From assembly GCA_002314715.1 (NCBI GenBank), contig DCGY01000083.1, forward strand, positions 1-12,139: a DNA stretch of 12,139 nucleotides, read 5' to 3'. The stretch comes from Lachnospiraceae bacterium UBA1766. GTDB taxonomy: Bacteria; Bacillota; Clostridia; Lachnospirales; Lachnospiraceae. Both the position numbers and the translations under genes were made by a program. Below are positions 1 through 5,798 of the stretch, in pieces (position 1 is the first letter of the stretch; each line of letters starts with the position of its first letter). The notes under the pieces are model-generated. The model made no database searches. It saw nothing but the letters and a program-made list of their open reading frames with translations, and was not told where the DNA came from.

Positions 1-7
1 GGCTTAA

Positions 8-109
8 CAAGGACGGTTCAGTATACATGAGGAAACATATGCACACAGATTGGAAGAGCATACGAAACGGCATCCGTTGTATCTGCATTTAGACAGATTT
101 GCAAAGTAA
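8..109 (+). other. Possible 3' remnant of an upstream gene
   Basis: This reading frame ends in TAA at 107-109, and its last residues (RLEEHTKRHPLYLHLDRFAK) look like a real protein C-terminus. A strong terminator begins 20 bases later, as expected after a gene end. However, an in-frame TAA lies at 5-7 and no ATG or GTG follows it, so this is not a simple open gene running in from the left. The neighbouring frame (LNKDGSVYMRKHMHTD, closed at 90-92) also looks protein-like, so a frameshifted gene end is possible. The family is not recognised. The window edge prevents a firm call. Confidence 0.3.
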
Positions 110-128
110 AAAAAGAATACGGAAACAC

Positions 129-165
129 AATGCGACTTGGCGGTATGCTAAGTCGCATTTTATTG
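129..165 (+). terminator. Rho-independent terminator
   Basis: The arms AATGCGACTT (129-138) and AAGTCGCATT (150-159) are perfectly complementary. They extend inward by GGC/GCT with one G-U pair, giving about 13 base pairs around a GGTAT loop. A T-rich run (TTTTATTGT) follows the 3' arm. It closes whatever gene lies to the left and insulates the sulfur operon from it. Confidence 0.85.
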
Positions 166-235
166 TATTGATTTCCTCCAAAAAGACAGGTGTATGAGAA
201 TTGTTATGATGTGTTTGATTGGGAAGTATTATAAA

Positions 236-263
236 TAGAAGTTATCGCAAACGATAATTTCTA
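236..263. repeat. 12-bp inverted repeat in the metY upstream region
   Basis: TAGAAGTTATCG (236-247) and CGATAATTTCTA (252-263) pair over 12 positions around a CAAA loop, with one G-U pair. No T-run follows, so it does not look like a terminator. The right half (ACGATAATT, 251-259) recurs at 333-341 beside another small palindrome, TATCG-A-CGATA (328-338). The pair could be operator sites for a DNA-binding protein or an upstream RNA structure. The rest of 166-327 holds no recognisable gene, riboswitch or tRNA. Confidence 0.5.
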
Positions 264-348
264 CATAATTTTCAACAGGATAGCCGCAATGATATGATTC
301 CAATAATATAAACCGAATGTGGAGTGGTATCGACGATAATTGGTATTA

Positions 349-395
349 CCTATTAATAAATATCTGCAATAGGAATAGGCTATAACGAGCTATAG
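349..395. promoter_or_regulatory. Candidate LysR-type operator region upstream of metY
   Basis: The strongest element is the dyad CTATA-N6-TATAG at 380-395, which is the size and shape of a LysR-family box. Its centre is about 54 bases upstream of the transcription start predicted from the -10 at 430-435, a usual position for a LysR recognition site. Just upstream are an inverted pair CCTATT (349-354) and AATAGG (368-373), and a tandem copy of AATAGG (374-379). The LysR gene at 8131 is the obvious candidate to bind here. Binding is inferred, not shown. Confidence 0.45.
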
Positions 396-426
396 ACGAA
401 TCATATTTTTCTTTTTCATAGTAAAA

Positions 427-435
427 TGGTATGAT
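427..435 (+). promoter_or_regulatory. Extended -10 promoter for the sulfur operon
   Basis: TG-G-TATGAT at 427-435 matches an extended -10 element (TGnTATAAT) at five of six hexamer positions. The -35 region at about 407-412 is T-rich and poor, which fits a promoter that needs an activator. The predicted start of transcription near 442 gives a leader of about 28 bases to the chosen metY start. Confidence 0.5.
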
Positions 436-469
436 TTGATTGAACAAATGAATGGAGAATAAAAATCAG

Positions 470-1705
470 ATGGGAATTAATACAGATTTACTCCATGCCG
501 GAGTGGTAAAGGAGGAGAAAGGAGCAACGCTTCCTCCAATCTATCAAAATACTGCCTTTGAACAACAATGTGCCGCGGATTTGGAAGGGATTTTTGAAAA
601 CAAGCGTCCCGGCTATTGTTATACAAGAGTTGGAAATCCCACAATAACGGCATTTGAAAACAGAATTACAAAAGTGGAAAAGGGAATTGCCTCAATTGCC
701 TGTTCATCGGGAATGGCGGCTATTACAAATGCAATTCTTAATATTGTGCGAAGCGGTGATGAAATCGTTTCAAGCGCAAGCCTCTATGGTGGCTCTTATG
801 ATCTGTTCAGAGATTTGGCGAGTTTTGGAATCACCACAAAGTATGTGAAAAACAATGACTGGGAAGCAATAGAGCAGGCTTTTACAGATAAAACAAGGCT
901 TGTTTTTGCGGAAACGATTGGAAATCCCAGCTTGGACGTCACCGATATTGAAAAATTGTCGGAAATAGCCCATAAGCACCGGGTTCCGTTGATTATGGAT
1001 AATACGACCGCCACTACAGTTTTGATAAGAACGATAGATTATGGTGCGGATATTGTTGTAAATTCATCTTCCAAATACATAAACGGAAGCAGCAATTCGA
1101 TAAGCGGAATATTGACGGATTCCGGTAAGTTTCAGTGGGATTTTGAGAAATATCCCGGGCTTAAGGAGTTTAAAAAATTTGGGCCCTTGTGCTATACGGC
1201 AAAATTACGAAACGGCTTGTTTCGAAATATGGGAACATGTATCGCTCCTATGGTAGCTTACCAGAATATAATCGGACTTGAGACGATGGGACTTCGAATG
1301 GAAAGGGAATGTTCCAATGCTTTCAAACTTGCACAATGGATTGCAAAGAATCACCCGGAAGCACATGTTAATTATCCGGGTCTTCCAAGCAGTCCATGGC
1401 ATGAAATTGCAAAGAAAGAATTAAGCGGTGGGTACGGTGCGATTCTTACCCTCAGATTGGGAACAAAAGAAAATGCCTTTCGATTTATAGATGAATTAAA
1501 ACTTGCTTATCGGCTCAGCAATATCGGAGATACCAAAACATTGGTTATTCATCCTTCTTCAACCATAAGCCTGCACAGTAGCAAGGAAGAACGTGAAAAT
1601 GCGGGGGTTTACGACGATTTGATAAGAGTAAGCGTCGGAATTGAAGATATAGAAGATATTATTGCGGATTTTGATAATGCATTTTCTATTAGCACTTCCA
1701 AATAA
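470..1705 (+). CDS. metY: O-acetylhomoserine sulfhydrylase (MetY-type, PLP-dependent)
   Basis: This enzyme of the Cys/Met-metabolism PLP family would replace the acetyl group of O-acetylhomoserine with sulfur to make homocysteine in the cytoplasm. Numbering from the outer ATG at 452, YTR (57-59), SSGMAA (85-90), the pyridine-binding Asp183 in IMDNT and the Schiff-base Lys208 in SSSKYI are all present. The length is normal for the family. The motif after the lysine is NGSSN rather than the usual GGHG, which marks a divergent subgroup. I chose the ATG at 470 (411 aa) because GGAG at 454-457 lies 12 bases upstream. The ATG at 452 (417 aa) has no ribosome binding site and would sit about 10 bases from the predicted transcript start, but it cannot be excluded. 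Next to a sulfur carrier, E1 and JAMM peptidase, its sulfur donor is probably a protein thiocarboxylate rather than free sulfide. Cystathionine gamma-synthase or lyase activity is less likely in this context. Confidence 0.9.
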   Translation: MGINTDLLHAGVVKEEKGATLPPIYQNTAFEQQCAADLEGIFENKRPGYCYTRVGNPTITAFENRITKVEKGIASIACSSGMAAITNAILNIVRSGDEIVSSASLYGGSYDLFRDLASFGITTKYVKNNDWEAIEQAFTDKTRLVFAETIGNPSLDVTDIEKLSEIAHKHRVPLIMDNTTATTVLIRTIDYGADIVVNSSSKYINGSSNSISGILTDSGKFQWDFEKYPGLKEFKKFGPLCYTAKLRNGLFRNMGTCIAPMVAYQNIIGLETMGLRMERECSNAFKLAQWIAKNHPEAHVNYPGLPSSPWHEIAKKELSGGYGAILTLRLGTKENAFRFIDELKLAYRLSNIGDTKTLVIHPSSTISLHSSKEERENAGVYDDLIRVSVGIEDIEDIIADFDNAFSISTSK

Positions 1706-1733
1706 AAAAGAATTAGGAAAGGAATGAAATAAA

Positions 1734-2603
1734 ATGACTGAAGCAATAAATTATGCAGATTTAAAAAAAGGCGGCTTCATGAAACAAAAGCAGAAGGGAT
1801 ACGGATCCTTAAGATTGCAGGTTATCGGAGGTAATCTGACTGCAGAAAACATAAAAACAGTTGCGGAGGTAGCTGAAAAATACGGAAGAGGTTATGTGCA
1901 CATGACCTCCCGTCAGGGTATTGAAATTCCGTTTATTAACGTTGAACAGCTTGCAGAGGTTAAGGAAGCCTTGGCAGCAGGCGGAGTGAAAACCGGCGTA
2001 TGCGGACCTCGTGTCAGAACCGTAACGGCCTGTCAGGGCTCGGAAATATGCCCCAGTGGATGTATTGATACATATACAATTGCAAAAGAGCTGGACGCAA
2101 GATATTTTGGACGTGAGCTTCCTCACAAGTTTAAGTTTGGCGTTACCGGTTGTCAGAACAATTGTCTTAAGGCCGAAGAAAATGATGTTGGAATCAAAGG
2201 CGGTATGGAGGTTGCGTACAAAACCGATGCTTGTATCGGTTGCGGAGTTTGCGTGAAGGCTTGTAGAACAGGTGCTCTTTCTTTGGTAGATGGAAAGATT
2301 GTTTTGGATGAGTCAAAGTGTAACAAATGTGCCCGCTGTGTAAAGAGTTGTCCTACAGATGCATGGGAAGGAACCCCGGGATATATTGTTTCTTTTGGAG
2401 GAACCTTTGGAAACAATGTGTTTAAGGGAGAAGAAATTGTTCCTTTGATTAAGGACAAGGAAACATTATTTCGAGTTACAGATGCTGCGATTGAGTATTT
2501 TGAAGAGAATGCAAAACCAAGTGAGAGATTTCGAAAAACGTTGGAAAGACTTGGAGAAGAAGGCCTCGTAGAGAAGGTTACTGCAGCTTACGAAGGAAAA
2601 TAG
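1734..2603 (+). CDS. Compact siroheme sulfite reductase with fused 2x[4Fe-4S] ferredoxin domain
   Basis: This protein probably reduces sulfite to sulfide by six electrons. Residues 20-80 form a nitrite/sulfite reductase ferredoxin-like half domain, including TSRQGIE around Arg60. The siroheme-linked cluster motif follows as C100-X5-C106 and C140-X3-C144. Two classic cluster motifs come next: C167/C170/C173/C177 and C196/C199/C202/C206. At 289 aa it is about half the length of two-domain assimilatory reductases, resembling the small low-molecular-weight sulfite reductases of anaerobes and subunits such as AsrC. The built-in ferredoxin probably delivers electrons directly, and no separate reductase subunit is nearby. 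The start has an AGGAAAGGAA site 9 bases upstream and lies 28 bases after metY. Its need for siroheme fits the precorrin-2 dehydrogenase at 5799. Nitrite as substrate is possible, but the neighbours all concern sulfur. Confidence 0.85.
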   Translation: MTEAINYADLKKGGFMKQKQKGYGSLRLQVIGGNLTAENIKTVAEVAEKYGRGYVHMTSRQGIEIPFINVEQLAEVKEALAAGGVKTGVCGPRVRTVTACQGSEICPSGCIDTYTIAKELDARYFGRELPHKFKFGVTGCQNNCLKAEENDVGIKGGMEVAYKTDACIGCGVCVKACRTGALSLVDGKIVLDESKCNKCARCVKSCPTDAWEGTPGYIVSFGGTFGNNVFKGEEIVPLIKDKETLFRVTDAAIEYFEENAKPSERFRKTLERLGEEGLVEKVTAAYEGK

Positions 2604-2614
2604 AGAGGTACGAT

Positions 2615-2866
2615 ATGGCTGAAATTGATATCAAATATGATGAGTTTGTGGATATTACCGACAAGGTCTGCCCCCTTACTTTTGTAAAGGCAAAGGTGGC
2701 AATCGACGAAATTGATGATGGGGAAGTCCTTGCTGTAAGAATGAATGACGGAGAACCGGTTCAGAATGTTCCCAGAAGTTTTAAGGAAGATGGTCACCGA
2801 ATTCTGAAGCTTTATGATAATGAAGACGGAACCTATACCTTGCTTGTAAAGAAAGTGGAGGAATAA
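2615..2866 (+). CDS. TusA/SirA-family sulfur-relay protein
   Basis: This 83-residue protein has the TusA layout: a short N-terminal strand, then the active-site Cys19 at the start of a helix (VCPLTFVKAK), and a late EDGHRI segment. TusA proteins carry a persulfide on this cysteine and hand sulfur between partners. The usual CPxP motif is CPLT here, so the second proline is missing. It sits 11 bases after the sulfite reductase and 2 bases before the thioredoxin-like gene, so all are surely translated from one message. Inference: it accepts sulfur from the reductase or another donor and passes it toward the activated carrier protein at 3208. Cys19 is its only cysteine, consistent with one persulfide site. 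Confidence 0.85.
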   Translation: MAEIDIKYDEFVDITDKVCPLTFVKAKVAIDEIDDGEVLAVRMNDGEPVQNVPRSFKEDGHRILKLYDNEDGTYTLLVKKVEE

Positions 2867-2868
2867 GG

Positions 2869-3186
2869 ATGGCAATTCGTGTTTCAAAAGAAGATTTTGA
2901 GGAAAAGGTTCTACAAAGTGAATTACCGGTTTTGGTTGATTTCTATTCGGACTCCTGTATCGCCTGTAAAAAGCTTGCTCCGGTGCTTGGAGATATTGAG
3001 GACGATTATGAAGGTAAATTAACGGTGGTAAAAATTAACACCAATTTTGATGTTGAGATTGCGGAAGAATATGGTATTATGTCAAATCCTACCATTATTC
3101 TGTTTAAAAACGGACAGAAAATCGCAAAGAAATCAGGAGCGGCTACAAAGGCTGAACTTGAGGACTGGTTATCAGAGAATCTATAA
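2869..3186 (+). CDS. Thioredoxin-like protein with CIAC active site
   Basis: This is a 105-residue single-domain thioredoxin fold. The active site is C30-I-A-C33, in the usual position after VLVDFYSDS, and the cis-proline is Pro74 in SNPTIILF. There is no signal peptide, so it is cytoplasmic. Ordinary thioredoxins have CGPC with WCGPC context. Here the tryptophan is Ser29 and the dipeptide is Ile-Ala, which should change redox potential and partner choice. GGAGG at 2857-2861, inside the end of the TusA gene, serves its start 7 bases later. Inference: it may reduce a persulfide on TusA or a disulfide on the reductase or E1. It is unlikely to be the cell's main thioredoxin. Confidence 0.9.
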   Translation: MAIRVSKEDFEEKVLQSELPVLVDFYSDSCIACKKLAPVLGDIEDDYEGKLTVVKINTNFDVEIAEEYGIMSNPTIILFKNGQKIAKKSGAATKAELEDWLSENL

Positions 3187-3207
3187 AAGAGAAGGAAGGA
3201 AAAAAGA

Positions 3208-3414
3208 ATGAAAATTACGGTTGCAGGTGAAATGAAAGAATATAAGGAAGGATTAACCCTTCCCGAATTAATTGAGTTGGAAAATGTTGAATCACCATTA
3301 TATGTCACTGTATCGATTAATGATGAGTTTGTTCGTACAGAAGACAAGGAGAAAACAGTACTGAAGGACGGAGATAACGTAGAGTTCCTTTACTTCATGG
3401 GAGGTGGTTGCTAA
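3208..3414 (+). CDS. ThiS/MoaD-like sulfur carrier (HcyS-type) with C-terminal GGG-Cys
   Basis: This 68-residue protein has the beta-grasp ubiquitin-like pattern of ThiS: an MKITVAGE strand, KDGDNVEFLYF near the end, and a glycine tail. The tail is Gly65-Gly66-Gly67-Cys68. A ThiS-type carrier must end in Gly to be adenylated, so Cys68 has to be removed first, presumably by the JAMM enzyme at 4311. Wolinella HcyS, which ends in an extra alanine, and Pseudomonas QbsE, which ends in CF, are known precedents for such capped carriers. After trimming, the E1 at 3414 would adenylate the carboxylate and sulfur would convert it to a thiocarboxylate for MetY. The AAGGAAGGA at 3192-3200 is its ribosome binding site. 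A true ThiS role in thiamine synthesis is less likely, because no thiG or thiH is present. Confidence 0.85.
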   Translation: MKITVAGEMKEYKEGLTLPELIELENVESPLYVTVSINDEFVRTEDKEKTVLKDGDNVEFLYFMGGGC

Positions 3415-4253
3415 TGGCAATGACAGACGAGCAGATTGAGCGTTATTCCCGACATATTATCTTAAAAGAGGTAGGAGCAAAGGGACAGAAAAAATTACTT
3501 CAATCCAGCGTATTGATTATCGGTGCCGGCGGACTTGGCGCGCCTGCGGCTCTTTACCTTGCGGCAGCAGGAGTCGGTCATATCGGTATTGTTGATGCAG
3601 ATGAAGTGGACCTTTCAAATTTGCAAAGACAGGTTATTCATGCGACTGCCGATATTGGCAAGGCAAAGGTGAAATCAGCCAAGGAAAGCATGGAAGCCAT
3701 TAATCCGGATGTTAAGGTCTCTACCTACAGAATGTTTGTTGATTCTACCAATATTCGCGAATTAATCAGAGAATATGACTTTGTTATTGACGGAACAGAT
3801 AATTTTCCGGCCAAGTTTTTGATTAATGATGCCTGTGTCCTGGAGAAGAAGCCTTTTTCACATGCCGGAATTATTCGGTTTCAGGGACAGTTAATGACTT
3901 ATGTACCGAATGAAGGACCTTGTTACAGATGTGTATTCAAGAATCCGCCTCCAAAGGATGCGGTTCCTACCTGTAAGCAGGCGGGTGTAATCGGTGCAAT
4001 GGCAGGAACAATCGGTACACTTCAGGCAATGGAAGCAATCAAGTACATTATCGGAAAGGGAGATCTTTTGACCGGAAAGCTTCTTACCTACGATGCACTT
4101 AAGATGGATTTCAGAAAGATTCCCTTGAAAAAGAGCTGTAATTGTGCTGTCTGCGGGGATCATCCAACAATTCTTGAGCCGATTGATTATGAACAGAACG
4201 TTTGTGAGGAAACTGCAGGACGTTTTGCTACAAGGGATGAACAGTCAAAATAA
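3414..4253 (+). CDS. E1-like carrier-protein adenylyltransferase (ThiF/MoeB/HesA family, HcyF-type)
   Basis: This enzyme activates the C-terminal glycine of the sulfur carrier with ATP. Numbered from the ATG at 3414 (279 aa), the nucleotide motif GxGGxG is at 37-42, the acidic segment IVDADEVDLSNLQRQ at 59-73, and the Mg-binding Asp126 is in VIDGTDNF. Zinc cysteines are C170/C173 (CYRC) and C244/C247. Cys187 in PTCKQAGV is the conserved cysteine of MoeB/ThiF proteins. There is no C-terminal rhodanese domain, so sulfur must come from elsewhere, such as TusA or sulfide. The open frame continues to a TTG at 3408, but ATG 3414 overlaps the carrier's stop (TAATG) and has GGAGGTGG at 3400-3407, which implies translational coupling. 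The HGH-free C-terminal tail of about 30 residues is not recognised. Confidence 0.88.
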   Translation: MAMTDEQIERYSRHIILKEVGAKGQKKLLQSSVLIIGAGGLGAPAALYLAAAGVGHIGIVDADEVDLSNLQRQVIHATADIGKAKVKSAKESMEAINPDVKVSTYRMFVDSTNIRELIREYDFVIDGTDNFPAKFLINDACVLEKKPFSHAGIIRFQGQLMTYVPNEGPCYRCVFKNPPPKDAVPTCKQAGVIGAMAGTIGTLQAMEAIKYIIGKGDLLTGKLLTYDALKMDFRKIPLKKSCNCAVCGDHPTILEPIDYEQNVCEETAGRFATRDEQSK

Positions 4254-4310
4254 GATTGGAATTCCTCATATGTTATGGAATGAGAGATTAAGAAATAATA
4301 GGGAAAACAT

Positions 4311-4742
4311 ATGTGTATTATACGAATGGACTGTAAACTTTATGATGAAATCGTCCGCTATGCAAGAGAACACCTTCCGGAGGAAGCTTGCGGACTGATT
4401 GCCGGCGAAATTGACGGAAACAATAAGATTATTAAAAAAGTATATTTTCTTGAGAATATCGATCATACGGAAGACCATTTCACTATGGATTCCAAGGAGC
4501 AGCTTGCCGCGGTAAAAGATATGAGGGCAAATGGCTACAAAGCGCTTGGTAACTGGCATTCTCACCCATCTTCACCTTCGAGACCCTCTGTGGAAGACAT
4601 AAAACTTGCTTATGATAAGAATGCCAGTTATATGATTTTATCATTTTTAACAGAGGCGCCTATAATCAATTCTTTTCATGTTGAGGATGGTCAATATGAA
4701 AAAGAAGATTTGCGGATATTTAATGAAGAGTACTACTTTTAA
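4311..4742 (+). CDS. JAMM/MPN+ zinc metallopeptidase (Mec+/HcyD-type)
   Basis: This is a 143-residue stand-alone JAB1/MPN domain. The catalytic set is complete: Glu25 in EEACGLIAGE, then H83-x-H85 followed by S93-x-x-D96 (HSHPSSPSRPSVED). Relatives such as Mec+ of Mycobacterium tuberculosis and HcyD of Wolinella cleave the bond after the carrier's terminal glycine. Here it could act twice, first to remove Cys68 of the carrier and then to free homocysteine from the carrier-homocysteine adduct. The start at 4311 is preceded by TAGGGA at 4299-4303, and an in-frame TAG at 4299-4301 rules out a longer protein. The ATG at 4326 is an alternative. The gap after the E1 gene is 57 bases, longer than others in the operon, with no promoter seen. 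Confidence 0.88.
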   Translation: MCIIRMDCKLYDEIVRYAREHLPEEACGLIAGEIDGNNKIIKKVYFLENIDHTEDHFTMDSKEQLAAVKDMRANGYKALGNWHSHPSSPSRPSVEDIKLAYDKNASYMILSFLTEAPIINSFHVEDGQYEKEDLRIFNEEYYF

Positions 4743-4750
4743 ATCTTAGG

Positions 4751-4781
4751 TTCCTGTCACTGCCCGGTGACAGGAATTTTT
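4751..4781 (+). terminator. Rho-independent terminator between the sulfur operon and the ABC importer
   Basis: TTCCTGTCAC (4751-4760) and GTGACAGGAA (4767-4776) form a perfect 10-bp stem with a TGCCCG loop, followed by five T residues. It starts 8 bases after the JAMM stop codon. The next gene starts only 16 bases after the T-run, which leaves no room for a promoter in between. The downstream genes must therefore be read by partial read-through or from a promoter inside the JAMM gene. Confidence 0.9.
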
Positions 4782-4797
4782 ATAGGAGCAGAAAGTT

Positions 4798-5796
4798 ATG
4801 AAAAAGAAACTATGCATAATAATAGCTGTTATGACAAGCATTATTTTTTCTTCCTGCGCAGGAAGTAAAGAGATAAGTGAGAATCTAAGCGAAACCGTAT
4901 CGGTTGAAAAGACAAGTGAAGAAATCGTTATTTTGGAAACAGAAGAAGAGGAAAATTCCTCGGTCACATTTACAGACTCCCTGGGGCGTGAAGTAATAGT
5001 TTCAAATCCCGAGAGAGTGGTAACGTTACTTGGAAGTTTTTGCGAGGAATGGTTGTTGGCAGGCGGAAGTGTTGTGGGAACGGCCAGTGATTCCTTTAAA
5101 AATTATGATTTTGGATTTGACGACAGTGTAATTGATGTCGGAAGTCATATGAATCCCGACGTGGAGCTGATTTTGGCGGCAAATCCGGACTTTGTAATTG
5201 CATCCGCTATGATGGAGAACCAGATTGAGCTTCTGGATACATTGCAAAAAGCAGGGATAACGGTAGCCTATTTTTATGTAAATAACTTTACGGACTATTT
5301 GGATTCCTTAGACGTATTTACACGGATTACCGGTCGTAGTGATCTTTATGAACAGTATGGAACGGCGGTTTTGAAAGAAATAAATGATGCGAAAGCCCAA
5401 ATCGACGGGAGAAAGCCCACTGTGCTTTTTGTCAGAGCAGCGGCCACCACGGTGAAGGTAAAAGGTAGCGAAGGAACGGTAGGCGGAGAAATTCTGGCAG
5501 ATTTGGACACTGTCAATATTGCCGATTCCCAGTCATTACTTGAAGATCTGAGCATGGAGGCTATCATACTGGCAGATCCGGATTATATTTTCGTTACAAC
5601 CCAGGGCTCCGGTACGGAAGCTGCCTTGGCAAATGTTGAAGAACTGATGATAAATAACCCGGCATGGAGTTCTCTGAAAGCAGTGCAAAACGGCAATTAT
5701 TATGCCATAGACAAAGCTTTATACAATTCAAAACCGAATGCCAGATGGGGAGAGGCTTATCAGCGGCTTGCGGACATTATTTATCCAAAGGAGTAA
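4798..5796 (+). CDS. ABC importer substrate-binding lipoprotein (FepB/BtuF-type)
   Basis: This 332-residue secreted lipoprotein binds the ligand for the importer encoded at 6358-8116. It has a Lys-rich N-terminus, a hydrophobic stretch (6-17) and a lipobox FSSC with Cys20 as the lipidated residue. A low-complexity acidic linker (about 24-54) follows. The periplasmic-binding fold of the iron-siderophore/cobalamin/heme family begins near residue 56 (VTFTDSLGREVIVSNPERVV). The later segments ILAADPDYIF-like (246-256) and NNPAWSSLKAVQNGN (266-280) are typical of this family. GGAG at 4784-4787 provides the ribosome binding site. The ligand cannot be read from sequence. Its coupling to the siroheme-synthesis gene favours iron, heme or another tetrapyrrole, while cobalamin or molybdate-like ligands remain possible. 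Confidence 0.87.
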   Translation: MKKKLCIIIAVMTSIIFSSCAGSKEISENLSETVSVEKTSEEIVILETEEEENSSVTFTDSLGREVIVSNPERVVTLLGSFCEEWLLAGGSVVGTASDSFKNYDFGFDDSVIDVGSHMNPDVELILAANPDFVIASAMMENQIELLDTLQKAGITVAYFYVNNFTDYLDSLDVFTRITGRSDLYEQYGTAVLKEINDAKAQIDGRKPTVLFVRAAATTVKVKGSEGTVGGEILADLDTVNIADSQSLLEDLSMEAIILADPDYIFVTTQGSGTEAALANVEELMINNPAWSSLKAVQNGNYYAIDKALYNSKPNARWGEAYQRLADIIYPKE

Positions 5797-5798
5797 AT

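Noticed and set aside
166..451. SAM riboswitch or T-box leader before metY
   Set aside because: No S-box core and no AGGGTGGNACCGCG-type T-box antiterminator sequence is present, and no terminator precedes the gene. The predicted start of transcription leaves only a short leader.
448..462. Four-codon upstream reading frame ATG AAT GGA GAA TAA before metY
   Set aside because: It is too short to judge and has no ribosome binding site. It is probably chance overlap with the metY start region.
3408..3413. TTG start for the E1 gene
   Set aside because: ATG at 3414 has an ideal GGAGGTGG 6 bases upstream and a TAATG overlap. TTG at 3408 would lie directly against the ribosome binding site.
5664..5798. 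N-terminal extension of the precorrin-2 dehydrogenase
   Set aside because: It overlaps the end of the lipoprotein gene in another frame. The ATG at 5799 has AAGGAG and matches the family start.
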